Positions 23,799 to 32,882 of a stretch of 41,651 nt of DNA are shown in pieces. Origin of the DNA: Eubacterium sp. UBA5416 (lineage in GTDB: Bacteria; Bacillota; Clostridia; Lachnospirales; Lachnospiraceae); assembly GCA_002409525.1 (NCBI GenBank), contig DHNM01000055.1:1-41651 (forward strand), read 5' to 3'. Position 1 is the first letter of the stretch. Each line of letters starts with the position of its first letter. The notes below the pieces were generated by a model. That model saw nothing but the letters and a program-made list of their open reading frames with translations, was not told where the DNA came from and did no database searches. The position numbers were made by a program, and so were the translations under genes.

Positions 23799-24563
23799 AT
23801 GGAGACAGCAGTTCAAAATAACGATGAAATTGAGATTGATTTAGTGGACTTGATCAGACAAATATGGCGAAATAAGGGGATTATCATCTTGTCAGCATTG
23901 ACTCTTGGGCTGATCGTGGTTCTGTTTGGCAAACTATTTCTTACACCTGAGTTTGCGTCGACAACTAAGATGTATGTTCTCGCAAAACAGGAAAATGCAA
24001 CACCTACAAACGGTGACCTTCAGGCCAGCACGATGCTCACAAAAGACTACGCGGAGCTGATCAAAAGCCGTGATGTCACGGAGACCGTGATCAGTGAACT
24101 GGGACTGAACATGACAAGTGAGCAGCTGCTTGATAAGATGGAGATCTCAACACCTGCGGACACCAGAGTTCTCGCAATTAAGATCACAGATCCGGACCCT
24201 TACAAGGCAAGAGAGATCGCTGATGCGGTGAGAAATGTGGCAGCGGAACATATTCAAAAGGTCATGAATATAGAGGCGGTAAATGTTGTAGAGCAGGCGA
24301 ATATTCCAAAGAATCCGCAGGGACCAAACGTCACAAAAAATGGCATCGTCGGAGCATTGCTCGGAGCAATTGTCGCAATAGCCGTTGTTCTGGTCATTTA
24401 CATGACAAATGATACGATAAAGACATCGGACGATGTGGAGAAGTATCTGAACCTGAGCACACTTGGTGTGATACCGCTTGCAGAGGATGAGCCAAAGAGT
24501 AAGAAAAGAAAGATTAAGAAGAATAAGAAGAATAAGAAAAGGAATGGGGGCCGCGGGAGATGA
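23799..24563 (+). CDS. cpsC: Wzz/CpsC-type BY-kinase activator and chain-length regulator
   Basis: This 254-residue membrane protein has helices at about residues 30-50 and 181-202 around an extracytoplasmic Wzz domain, and a cytoplasmic C-terminal tail that in this family activates the separate kinase. Here the tail is strikingly basic after EDEPKS, with alternating KNKKNKK motifs and a GGRGR end, encoded by an A-rich repetitive tract (24494-24561). It lies between the phosphatase and kinase, and its stop overlaps the next reading frame. Confidence 0.9.
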   Translation: METAVQNNDEIEIDLVDLIRQIWRNKGIIILSALTLGLIVVLFGKLFLTPEFASTTKMYVLAKQENATPTNGDLQASTMLTKDYAELIKSRDVTETVISELGLNMTSEQLLDKMEISTPADTRVLAIKITDPDPYKAREIADAVRNVAAEHIQKVMNIEAVNVVEQANIPKNPQGPNVTKNGIVGALLGAIVAIAVVLVIYMTNDTIKTSDDVEKYLNLSTLGVIPLAEDEPKSKKRKIKKNKKNKKRNGGRGR

Positions 24564-24577
24564 AGGAGGAAATGAGC

Positions 24578-25279
24578 ATGAATCAAGTGACGATAACCGA
24601 CGATAAAATTGATGACCGGAGATCAGAAGCTTTCAAGTCTCTGCGTACGAATCTTCAATTCTGCGGTGAAGATAAAAAAGTAATTGCGATCACAAGCTGT
24701 ACTCCAAACGAGGGAAAAAGCAGTGTGAGCATGCAGCTGGCTGTTTCCCTGGCGGATAGTGGAAAACATGTGTTGATGCTTGATGCGGATCTTCGCAATT
24801 CCTCCATACTTGGAAAGACAAAAGTAGGAAAAACAGCCATTATGGGACTGACGCATTTTCTGGCGGGTCAGAGTACGATCCAGGAAATCATCTGCTCCAC
24901 CAATGTGAAAAACCTGCATCTGATCTATTCCGGGCCATTTCCGCCAAATCCGGCGGAACAGCTTGCCGGGAAAAAATTCAAAAGTACCATCGAGGCACTC
25001 CGAAAAGTCTATGACTATATCATCATAGACACCCCTCCGCTTGGCAGCGTCATAGACGGAGCCATTATAGCTGAGATCTGTGACGGTTCCATCCTGGTCA
25101 TTGAATCCGGGGTGATTCGATATCGGTTTGCCCAGGAAATCAAAGAACAACTGGAGAAAAGCAATTGTCCGATTCTCGGCGTGGTGCTGAATAAATATGA
25201 TATCCAAAGACCCGGATATGGTTCCTATTATGGCGAACATTATGGACACTACGAGAAAAGACAGGAGAATAAGCGATGA
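24578..25279 (+). CDS. cpsD: BY-type tyrosine kinase (CpsD/CapB family)
   Basis: This 233-residue cytoplasmic kinase autophosphorylates and couples polymerisation and export to CpsC. Walker A is SCTPNEGKSS (about 40-49), Walker A' LMLDAD (66-71), and Walker B IIIDTPP (about 148-154). The C-terminus carries a tyrosine cluster (six Tyr from KYDIQ to HYEKR), the usual autophosphorylation tail. I chose the ATG at 24578, 8 nt after AAGGAGG; ATGs at 24560 and 24572 are in frame but badly placed for that site. The stop overlaps the next gene (ATGA). Confidence 0.92.
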   Translation: MNQVTITDDKIDDRRSEAFKSLRTNLQFCGEDKKVIAITSCTPNEGKSSVSMQLAVSLADSGKHVLMLDADLRNSSILGKTKVGKTAIMGLTHFLAGQSTIQEIICSTNVKNLHLIYSGPFPPNPAEQLAGKKFKSTIEALRKVYDYIIIDTPPLGSVIDGAIIAEICDGSILVIESGVIRYRFAQEIKEQLEKSNCPILGVVLNKYDIQRPGYGSYYGEHYGHYEKRQENKR

Positions 25280-25962
25280 AAAAGAAACTTGTGATAATCA
25301 TGCTTACACTTTGTGTCGTTTCAGCCGTGGGACTGGCCGGAGTCTATGTGACAGAGGATCGCAAAGGTCCCAGGATTACGATACCGAAGGATGATACGGA
25401 ATATACCGATGGAATGGATTCAGAGGAGTTATTAAAAGGAGTGACCGCGAAAGATAAGAAGGAAGGTGATGTCTCAGATTCTTTAGTGGTCGAGGCGGTT
25501 CGGGAAAACGATACCAAAACGCAGGTGGCTGTGATCTACGCGGCGAAAGACAGCAAAAATAATGTGACAAAGAAGACACGGATGATGAAAGAAGATGCCG
25601 ATGAAAAGGCGGTTCCGGAGACTTCACCTGCACCGGACAAAGACACAGAGGTAACAGGCGGTGGTTCATTAGAAGAAAAGTCAGCGAATGAGGAGGCAGC
25701 CTCAAGTCTTCCGCCGGAGAGCCCCAGGCTCTTTCTGACAGAGGATGAGATTACCATTCCGGCGGGCAGCGAATTTAACAGCCTGAACTATATCAAAGAC
25801 ATCACCGATGATGAGGACAACAGAGATACCTTATTTCAAAGTGTTCAGGTTGACGGGAGACTAAATGCCGATGAGGCCGGAACCTATGAGTTAAGATATC
25901 ACGCCAAAGACAGCGACGGGAATCAGTCAAATACTGCGGTATTGAAGGTTACAGTACAATAA
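25276..25962 (+). CDS. Anchored protein with two Ig-like (DUF5011-type) repeats, unknown role
   Basis: I recognise the domain type but not the protein. This 228-residue product starts with a signal-anchor (about residues 1-25, no lipobox Cys). A first Ig-like unit (about 32-105) contains GVTAKDKKEGDVSDSL and YAAKDSKNN. A Glu/Pro/Ser-rich linker (about 106-150) and a second Ig-like unit (about 152-228) with DEAGTYELRYHAKDSDGNQS follow. It is outside the cell or wall-facing. Its ATGA overlap with the BY-kinase gene points to co-translation with the phosphoregulatory module. It may bind polysaccharide or the Wzz outer domain; this is inference. Confidence 0.75.
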   Translation: MKKKLVIIMLTLCVVSAVGLAGVYVTEDRKGPRITIPKDDTEYTDGMDSEELLKGVTAKDKKEGDVSDSLVVEAVRENDTKTQVAVIYAAKDSKNNVTKKTRMMKEDADEKAVPETSPAPDKDTEVTGGGSLEEKSANEEAASSLPPESPRLFLTEDEITIPAGSEFNSLNYIKDITDDEDNRDTLFQSVQVDGRLNADEAGTYELRYHAKDSDGNQSNTAVLKVTVQ

Positions 25963-26017
25963 GAGAGATTTCGAAATGTCTGATTGAGGGAAGAAATAGG
26001 ATAGAGGGTTAAGGTTT

Positions 26018-28138
26018 ATGAAAGAGAAAAAGGAAAAGAAAAACCAAAGAAAAAAATCAATACCGGCTTTTATGAGAAAATTCAGAGATTCAAAACATAT
26101 GGAACATTGGAAAGTAATCGCTTTTTACCTGTGCCTGTATGATGTAATTGCAGTTAATTTCTCTTATTTTTTCTGCCTGCTTCTGCGGTTCGATCTGAAT
26201 TATACAGACATTCCTCAGAATTATCTGAGTGCATTTTTAAGATTTGCGCCGTTTTACACGGTGTTCTCGATTATCGTGTTCCATAAGCTGCATCTGTATA
26301 ACAGTCTCTGGAGATTCGCAAGCTTCAGTGAATTAAATCATATCTTTGAGGCAAGTGTTATTACAGCAGTCTTTCAGTCAATAGGGATTACACTGTTTTT
26401 TGAGCGTATGCCGATTTCTTATTATTTAGTCGGAGCTCTACTACAATTCGTACTACTTGTGGCAGTACGTTTCTTATATCGCTATATTACTCTGGAGCGA
26501 GTGAAAAAGAAACAAAGCACAGTAAGAAACCGCAATGCCATGGTAATCGGTGCGGGTGCTGCAGGACAGGTCATCTTAAAAGAGTTGAAAAGTTCGGAGG
26601 AAGTAGACGCAAAAGCATGCTGTGTGATCGATGACAACTCAAATAAATGGGGACGATTCATGGGAGGGGTTCCGATTGTCGGCGGCCGCGATCAAATACT
26701 TGAATCTGTAAAAAAATACGATATTGATCTTATCTTTTTTGCGATACCTACAGCATCATCCGAAGAGAAAAAAGACATCCTGAATATATGCAAAGAGAGC
26801 GGATGCGAGATGCAAAGCCTGCCCGGTGTCTATCAGCTGGCAAACGGCGAAGTTCTGATGAGCAAGATGAGACCGGTAGCTGTGGAAGACCTGCTGGGAC
26901 GAAAACCCATCCATGTCAATATGAGCGAAATCTATCAGTACATAGAAGGAAAGACAATCCTGGTTACCGGTGGCGGCGGTTCCATAGGAAGTGAGCTGTG
27001 CAGACAGATTGCGGGGCATCATCCGAAACAGCTGGTGATCTTTGATGTCTATGAGAATAATGCTTATGATATCGAACAGGAGTTAAGGGAAAAGTATCCG
27101 GACTTGAATCTTTCCGTGCTGATAGGCTCTGTGAGAGACAGCAGAAGAATCAACGGGGTATTTGAGAACTATAAACCGGACATTGTCTATCATGCGGCTG
27201 CACATAAGCATGTGCCTCTGATGGAAGTAAGCCCCAATGAGGCAGTCAAAAATAATGTGATTGGTACCTATAAAACCGCATATGCCGCACTGAAGAATGG
27301 AACAAAACGATTCGTATTGATCAGCACAGATAAGGCAGTAAATCCTACGAATATTATGGGAGCGAGCAAGCGGCTGTGCGAAATGGTAATCCAGAGTATG
27401 GATGCCATCAGTAAAAGTGGAAAAACAGAGATTCTGCCATCGATATACGGACATAAAGAAACTCATGAGCACCCGGGACTTGGAAATATTACGAATATAC
27501 CAAAAACGCGCTTTGTAGCGGTACGTTTTGGAAATGTACTGGGAAGTAATGGCTCTGTCATTCCTCTCTTTAAGAGGCAGATTGAAAAGGGAGGACCCGT
27601 GACAGTCACCCATCCCGATGTCATTCGATATTTTATGACGATACCGGAGGCGGTCAGTCTTGTCTTACAGGCAGGTACCTACGCCAAAGGCGGTGAAATC
27701 TTTGTATTGGATATGGGCGCACCGGTTAAGATTGATACACTGGCAAGGAATCTGATCAAATTGTCGGGTTTTAAGCCGGATGAAGATATCAAAGTTACTT
27801 ATACAGGACTTCGTCCGGGTGAGAAACTGTTTGAGGAAAAACTGATGGCAGAAGAGGGACTTCATAAAACAGAAAATGAATTAATACATATTGGAGAACC
27901 GATTCCGTTTGATGTGGAAGTTTTCCTGGAACAACTGAAAGAACTTGCCAAGGCCGGTTATGAGAACAGTGATGACATTGTACAGCTGGTCGAGGGGATT
28001 GTAACAACATTTCATCCTGTAGGAAACAAACCGACAGGAGAAGAAAACAGGGACAGTTGGGAATTAGAGAAAGAAAAGCTGGCTATGGCAGAGGTGGCTG
28101 CCACAACGATGACAGCCGTGAATTCAAAATCCAAATAG
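26018..28138 (+). CDS. Membrane-bound UDP-GlcNAc 4,6-dehydratase (PglF/CapD/EpsC family), locus 2
   Basis: This 706-residue paralogue of the locus 1 dehydratase has a longer basic N-terminus, then the four membrane helices from about residue 30 (HWKVIAFYLCLYD). The middle nucleotide-binding domain (VIGAGAAGQV) and the SDR domain (TGGGGSIGSE about 318, STDKAVNPTNIMGASK about 435-450) follow. It makes UDP-4-keto-6-deoxy-GlcNAc. The next gene is a DegT aminotransferase, so here the keto sugar is probably converted to a 4-amino sugar, as in the PglF-PglE route of bacillosamine synthesis. Confidence 0.92.
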   Translation: MKEKKEKKNQRKKSIPAFMRKFRDSKHMEHWKVIAFYLCLYDVIAVNFSYFFCLLLRFDLNYTDIPQNYLSAFLRFAPFYTVFSIIVFHKLHLYNSLWRFASFSELNHIFEASVITAVFQSIGITLFFERMPISYYLVGALLQFVLLVAVRFLYRYITLERVKKKQSTVRNRNAMVIGAGAAGQVILKELKSSEEVDAKACCVIDDNSNKWGRFMGGVPIVGGRDQILESVKKYDIDLIFFAIPTASSEEKKDILNICKESGCEMQSLPGVYQLANGEVLMSKMRPVAVEDLLGRKPIHVNMSEIYQYIEGKTILVTGGGGSIGSELCRQIAGHHPKQLVIFDVYENNAYDIEQELREKYPDLNLSVLIGSVRDSRRINGVFENYKPDIVYHAAAHKHVPLMEVSPNEAVKNNVIGTYKTAYAALKNGTKRFVLISTDKAVNPTNIMGASKRLCEMVIQSMDAISKSGKTEILPSIYGHKETHEHPGLGNITNIPKTRFVAVRFGNVLGSNGSVIPLFKRQIEKGGPVTVTHPDVIRYFMTIPEAVSLVLQAGTYAKGGEIFVLDMGAPVKIDTLARNLIKLSGFKPDEDIKVTYTGLRPGEKLFEEKLMAEEGLHKTENELIHIGEPIPFDVEVFLEQLKELAKAGYENSDDIVQLVEGIVTTFHPVGNKPTGEENRDSWELEKEKLAMAEVAATTMTAVNSKSK

Positions 28139-28172
28139 TTAGCGAGTTTAATCTGAAAGCGAGGGGAGTGCA

Positions 28173-29426
28173 ATGCAAATTAAGAGATTTAAAGATAAGG
28201 TCTGGCTTAGTTCTCCGACCATGCATGGTCCGGAAATGAAGTATGTGCAGGAAGCTTATGATACAAACTGGATGTCTACCGTAGGTGAAAATATCAATGA
28301 AGTAGAACGTATTGTATGTGAGAAGATCGGATGCAAATATGGCGTGGCATTATCGGCCGGAACTGCGGCACTTCATATGGGTGTAAAACTGGCAGGTGTA
28401 AAGCGGGGAGACAAAGTTTTTTGTTCAGATATGACGTTTGATGCTACCGTCAACCCGATCGTTTATGAAGGTGGTGTTCCTGTTTTCATCGATACGGAGT
28501 ATGATACCTGGAATATGGATCCGACAGCACTGGAGAAAGCATTTGAATTATATCCGGATGTTAAAGTTGTGGTAATCGCACATCTGTACGGTACTCCGGG
28601 AAAGATTGATGAAATAAGAGATATCTGTAACAGATATGGTGCTGTTATGATCGAAGATGCGGCGGAATCTTTTGGCGCGACCTATAAAGGAATACAGACC
28701 GGAACGTTCGGGACATATAACTGTATTTCATTCAATGGAAATAAAATCATTACAGGTTCTGCCGGCGGGATGCTGCTGACGGATGATCTCGAGTCAGCAA
28801 ATAAGGTGAGAAAGTGGTCTACGCAGGCAAGAGAGGATGCCCCCTGGTACCAGCATGAAGAGCTGGGATACAATTATCGTATGAGTAATGTCATAGCCGG
28901 AGTTGTCCGGGGACAGCTTCCTTATCTAGAGGAGCATATAGCCCAGAAAAAAGCCATCAATCAGAGATATCAGGAAGGATTTCGCGGTCTGCCTGTGCGG
29001 ATGAATCCCTATGATTCCAGGAACAGTGAACCTAATTTCTGGCTTTCCTGTCTGATTATTGAGAAAGATGCAATGTGCAGACAGGTTCGCGGAGAAAAGA
29101 AAGCACTGTACATAAAAGAACGGGGGAAAAGCTGCCCGACAGAAATTTATGAGGAATTACAGAAATACAATGCGGAAAGTCGGCCGATCTGGAAGCCGAT
29201 GCATATGCAGCCGATATACAGGATGAATGAATTTATTACCAGATGGGGGACCGGAAGAGCCAGAACCAACTCCTATATTTCCGGCGGAGAAACGGGAGCA
29301 GATGGAAAACCCATTGATATCGGTATGGATATCTTCTTGAGAGGGCTGTGCCTGCCCAGTGATAATAAGATGACTACTGAACAACAGGATATTGTTATTG
29401 AGATTGTAAAAAAATGTTTTGAGTAA
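28173..29426 (+). CDS. DegT/DnrJ/EryC1 family aminotransferase (PglE-like)
   Basis: This 417-residue PLP-dependent sugar aminotransferase adds an amino group at C4 of the 4-keto sugar from the preceding dehydratase. Lys191 in SFNGNKIITGS is the PLP Schiff-base residue and Asp162 in EDAAESFGA contacts the pyridine nitrogen. SAGTAALHMG (61-70) is the phosphate-binding area. GAGGGGAG lies before the ATG. The likely product is UDP-4-amino-4,6-dideoxy-GlcNAc; stereochemistry at C4 is not decided by sequence. An insert near 300-330 is rich in charged residues. Confidence 0.9.
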   Translation: MQIKRFKDKVWLSSPTMHGPEMKYVQEAYDTNWMSTVGENINEVERIVCEKIGCKYGVALSAGTAALHMGVKLAGVKRGDKVFCSDMTFDATVNPIVYEGGVPVFIDTEYDTWNMDPTALEKAFELYPDVKVVVIAHLYGTPGKIDEIRDICNRYGAVMIEDAAESFGATYKGIQTGTFGTYNCISFNGNKIITGSAGGMLLTDDLESANKVRKWSTQAREDAPWYQHEELGYNYRMSNVIAGVVRGQLPYLEEHIAQKKAINQRYQEGFRGLPVRMNPYDSRNSEPNFWLSCLIIEKDAMCRQVRGEKKALYIKERGKSCPTEIYEELQKYNAESRPIWKPMHMQPIYRMNEFITRWGTGRARTNSYISGGETGADGKPIDIGMDIFLRGLCLPSDNKMTTEQQDIVIEIVKKCFE

Positions 29427-29437
29427 GAGAGGTTAGA

Positions 29438-30070
29438 ATGAGAGTAATTAACCTTTTTGTTAAACGATGTATAGATTTTTTTGGAAGCCTGTTTGGGCTC
29501 ATCGTTCTATCACCACTGTTTATTGTTGTGGTTATTTTAATAAAAGTATCATCAAAGGGACCGGTATTTTTTTTGCAGGATCGCCTTGGTAAAGATGGAC
29601 AAACATTCAAAATTATTAAATTCCGGACGATGGTTGTTAATGCTGAACATTTGGGTGATGGGTTGAAAGTAAAAGAAGGAGATGACCCTAGAATCACTAT
29701 GATTGGGAGATTTTTGAGAAAAACGAGCCTAGATGAATTACCACAGCTTTTTAATACGCTAAGTGGTGCGATGAGTCTGGTCGGTCCAAGACCGCCGGCA
29801 ACTTATCATCCATATAATGGATATGATAATTATCCTGATTGGGCAAAAAAACGTTTTGAGATGCGTCCCGGTATCACAGGACTTGTTCAGGCAACGGTAA
29901 GAAATTCTGAATCTTGGGATGATAGAATAAAAATCGATAATAAATACATAGAAGAGTTCAATGTTTTATTAGATTTCAAAATTCTTATCATGACTTTTTT
30001 TAGGGTTTTAAAAAGTGAAGATATCTATGCACCAAAAGTAACAGAAAAAGATTCAATGTCGAAAAAATGA
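29438..30070 (+). CDS. Initiating sugar transferase (PglC-like phosphoglycosyltransferase), locus 2
   Basis: This 210-residue small monotopic phosphoglycosyltransferase has one re-entrant hydrophobic helix (about residues 10-37), KFRTM near 67, the catalytic LDELPQLFN, SLVGPRPP, and RPGITGLVQ. Its size and place after the dehydratase/aminotransferase suit a PglC-like enzyme that moves a diamino-sugar phosphate onto undecaprenyl phosphate. From this gene to the flippase the DNA is notably A+T-rich. A T8 run occurs at 29577-29584 within the frame. Confidence 0.92.
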   Translation: MRVINLFVKRCIDFFGSLFGLIVLSPLFIVVVILIKVSSKGPVFFLQDRLGKDGQTFKIIKFRTMVVNAEHLGDGLKVKEGDDPRITMIGRFLRKTSLDELPQLFNTLSGAMSLVGPRPPATYHPYNGYDNYPDWAKKRFEMRPGITGLVQATVRNSESWDDRIKIDNKYIEEFNVLLDFKILIMTFFRVLKSEDIYAPKVTEKDSMSKK

Positions 30071-30081
30071 GGTGAAAAGAC

Positions 30082-30609
30082 ATGCAGGGAAGATTAGTGA
30101 ATTTGCGACCAATAGAAAAAGCAGATCTGACAGCTTTAAATCGTTGGAAGAATAATGAAACTTTATACATGTTTTTGGGTGGAGGATATCAGCCTATTTC
30201 ACCGGATCAACAAGAAGAATGGTTAGAGTCTATGATTGATTTAACTGGTAATAATAGACGATTTATAGTTTTGGCTGATGGAAAAGCTGTTGGAATGGTC
30301 GGGCTTTATGATATTAACTGGATTCATCGTACTTGTGAGATTGGTGCTTTTATTGGTGATAAAAATGCAAGAAGAAAAGGATACGCCCGTGACGCATGCC
30401 TTACATTGGAACAATATGCTAAGGATTATTTAAACTTGCGAAAAATAAAATTGAAGGTGGTTTCTGATAATTCTAAAGCAAAGACAATGTGGACAAAGCT
30501 TGGCTATCAGGAAGTAGGTCAATTAAAAGAAGAACGTTTTATTAAAGGGTGCTATCACGATCTGACAATTATGGAGAAATTTCTAAATATTGTTGGAGAG
30601 GGAGTGTGA
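30082..30609 (+). CDS. GNAT family N-acetyltransferase
   Basis: This 175-residue RimJ/RimL-type GNAT has NARRKGYARDA (about residues 95-105) as the acetyl-CoA pyrophosphate loop, preceded by GLYDINWIHRTCEIG and followed by KLKVVSDNSKAKTMWTKLGY. Lying 11 bp after the PglC-like transferase and near the aminotransferase, it probably acetylates the 4-amino group of the UDP-sugar. That job is done by a left-handed beta-helix enzyme (PglD) in Campylobacter but by a GNAT (PseH) in the pseudaminic acid route. Substrate assignment is inferred from context. Confidence 0.85.
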   Translation: MQGRLVNLRPIEKADLTALNRWKNNETLYMFLGGGYQPISPDQQEEWLESMIDLTGNNRRFIVLADGKAVGMVGLYDINWIHRTCEIGAFIGDKNARRKGYARDACLTLEQYAKDYLNLRKIKLKVVSDNSKAKTMWTKLGYQEVGQLKEERFIKGCYHDLTIMEKFLNIVGEGV

Positions 30610-30646
30610 GCTAACTTAAAAGCAAATTCCATAGAAAGGGACAACA

Positions 30647-31642
30647 GTGATAAATATACTTATTTTAAGTGTAGGAACAAGAAACAAAATTATTCAATAT
30701 TTTATGAGAGCATTGACAGATAAAAGCGGACAAAGAACTGGAAAAGTCATTGCAACGGACATGAGTGAACTGGCACCTGCTGTTTATGAAGCAGATAAAT
30801 TCTATCAGGTATCTCCTATGAAAGCACCCGGATATATTGAAGAAGTTTTTGATATATGTAAAAAGGAAAAGATCACTGCTGTCCTCAGCCTGATTGATCC
30901 GGAATTAAGCCTTCTGGCGCAACATCAAAAAGATTTTGAGAAACTTGGAGTGACTGTAATCGGATCGCCCTATCAAGTATGTGAGTTAAGCCTTGATAAG
31001 ATTAAAATGTACCATTGGCTGACAGAGCATAGTTATAAAACGGCTAAAAGCTACTTGGAAAAAGAGACGTTTTATAGTGACATCAGGATAGGAAATGCAA
31101 GGTATCCGGTTTTTGTAAAACCTGTGAGAGGAAGTGCTTCTCTGGCTGTCAGCAAAGTAAATGATGGAAAAACCATGGATGTACTATTTGAAAACGCCGA
31201 TAATCTGATGATTCAGGAGTATTTGAATGGACAGGAGATTGGCGCAGATGTTTATATTGATTTGATCAGTGGTGATGTTGTATCTATTTTTACGAAGAGG
31301 AAAATCCTTATGCGTGCCGGGGAGACCGATAAATCTGTTTCTTTTAAAGACGTAAAATTGTTTGATTTGATTACTAGGTTTGTGAAGGAAGCCGGCTTTA
31401 GAGGACAGGTTGATATAGATATCTTTGAAATTGATGGAGAATATTATATTTCGGAAGTGAATCCCAGATTTGGAGGGGGTTATCCCCATGCGTATGAATG
31501 CGGATGCAATCATATGGAACTCATCCTTAACAATTTAAAAGGAATTGCGAATGAGAAAAAAATTGGTAATTATGAGGAAGATGTTTACATGATGAAATAT
31601 AATGAGGCGGTGATAAAACCTAAGAAGTATCTGGAACACTGA
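30647..31642 (+). CDS. ATP-grasp family ligase of unknown substrate
   Basis: This 331-residue protein has a pre-ATP-grasp Rossmann-like part (residues 1-100, LILSVGTRNKII) and an ATP-grasp core: FVKPVRGSASLAV (about 148-160) for ATP, MIQEYLNGQEIGADVYID (about 186-203), and the metal-binding SEVNPRFGGGYP (about 266-277). Such carbamoyl-phosphate-synthase-like ligases join a carboxylate to an amine. In this locus it may attach an amino acid to an amino sugar, but nothing in the sequence fixes the substrates. The start is GTG at 30647, with AAAGGG 6 nt upstream. Confidence 0.82.
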   Translation: MINILILSVGTRNKIIQYFMRALTDKSGQRTGKVIATDMSELAPAVYEADKFYQVSPMKAPGYIEEVFDICKKEKITAVLSLIDPELSLLAQHQKDFEKLGVTVIGSPYQVCELSLDKIKMYHWLTEHSYKTAKSYLEKETFYSDIRIGNARYPVFVKPVRGSASLAVSKVNDGKTMDVLFENADNLMIQEYLNGQEIGADVYIDLISGDVVSIFTKRKILMRAGETDKSVSFKDVKLFDLITRFVKEAGFRGQVDIDIFEIDGEYYISEVNPRFGGGYPHAYECGCNHMELILNNLKGIANEKKIGNYEEDVYMMKYNEAVIKPKKYLEH

Positions 31643-31669
31643 GACAATAAATGGATGGCGGGAGAAACG

Positions 31670-32881
31670 ATGAATATCTTGTTTTTAACAATAGGAAGAA
31701 TGGATGACATAGAGGCTCATAGCATTTATCCTGATTTGCTTAGAGAGTTTCGAGATAAAGGAAATAATGTTTATATTGTTGCAGCACAGGAAAAAAGGAC
31801 TGGAGTGAATACCAAATTAGTTAACTCCGGGGATGCTCATATATTACATGTTCGCATTGGAAACATTACAAAGTGCAATATGATCGAAAAAGGTTTGTCT
31901 ACTGTAAGGATTGAAAGGCAGTATAAATCGGCTATAAAACACTATTTTTCAGATGTTAAGTTTGATCTGGTCATGTACTCTACGCCTCCAATTACTCTAG
32001 TCGGTGTGGTTGACTTTATAAAGAAACGAGATGGGGCAAAATCCTACTTGCTTTTAAAAGATATTTTTCCACAGAATGCAGTTGATATCGGGTTGATGAG
32101 TGAACAAGGTCCTAAAGGCCTGATATATAAATATTTTCGATCCAAAGAGAAGAAGTTATATGAGGTATCAGATCACATTGGATGTATGTCACAGGCAAAT
32201 GTTGATTTTGTGTTAAAACACAATCCGGAGATTAATAAAGAGAAGGCAGACGTTTGTCCGAATTGTATTGAGCCTCGTGATATGTCAGTAAACACAGAGA
32301 ATAAAATTGCCATGCGTCGAAAATATGATATTCCTGAGGATAAAACTGTATTTGTGTATGAAGGAAATCTTGGAAGGCCGCAGGGGATACCATTTTTGAT
32401 AAAGTGTCTGGAAAGTCAAAAAGAGAATGAAAAGACATTCTTCTTAATTGTCGGAGATGGTACAGAATATGGCAGACTGGAAGAATTTATAGAAAGTTCT
32501 AAACAAAAGAATGTTAAACTCATGAGTAGACTGCCGAAAGAAGATTATGACAGCATGGTCGGAAGTTGTGATGCAGGATTGATATTTCTTGATCATAGAT
32601 TTACAATACCTAATTTTCCGAGCAGACTGCTCGCATACATGCAGGCAAAGATACCGGTTATTGCTGCAACTGATCCGAACACAGATATCGGAAAGGTGAT
32701 AGTCAATGGGGGCATTGGATGGTGGTGCGAGAGCAATGATGCCAATGCTTTCTCGAAGATTATTGAAAAGGCCTGCAAATCCAATCGGACCGGGATGGGT
32801 AATAAAGGATATCAATATATGCTTGACAATTACACAACTGAGAAAGGATATCAGACGATCATATCATCTGTAAGAGGATAA
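31670..32881 (+). CDS. Glycosyltransferase family 4, WbuB/FnbA-like, locus 2
   Basis: This 403-residue GT-B enzyme starts MNILFLTIGRMDDIEAHSIY, has LLLKDIFPQNAVDIG in the acceptor domain, FVYEGNLGRPQGIPFL at the domain junction, and FTIPNFPSRLLAYMQAKIPV in the donor domain. The last motif recalls putative L-fucosamine transferases, which fits the capEFG genes at the end of the locus. The ATG at 31670 is preceded by GGGAG; an in-frame ATG at 31655 lacks such a site. Donor specificity is inferred. Confidence 0.87.
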   Translation: MNILFLTIGRMDDIEAHSIYPDLLREFRDKGNNVYIVAAQEKRTGVNTKLVNSGDAHILHVRIGNITKCNMIEKGLSTVRIERQYKSAIKHYFSDVKFDLVMYSTPPITLVGVVDFIKKRDGAKSYLLLKDIFPQNAVDIGLMSEQGPKGLIYKYFRSKEKKLYEVSDHIGCMSQANVDFVLKHNPEINKEKADVCPNCIEPRDMSVNTENKIAMRRKYDIPEDKTVFVYEGNLGRPQGIPFLIKCLESQKENEKTFFLIVGDGTEYGRLEEFIESSKQKNVKLMSRLPKEDYDSMVGSCDAGLIFLDHRFTIPNFPSRLLAYMQAKIPVIAATDPNTDIGKVIVNGGIGWWCESNDANAFSKIIEKACKSNRTGMGNKGYQYMLDNYTTEKGYQTIISSVRG

Positions 32882-32882
32882 A

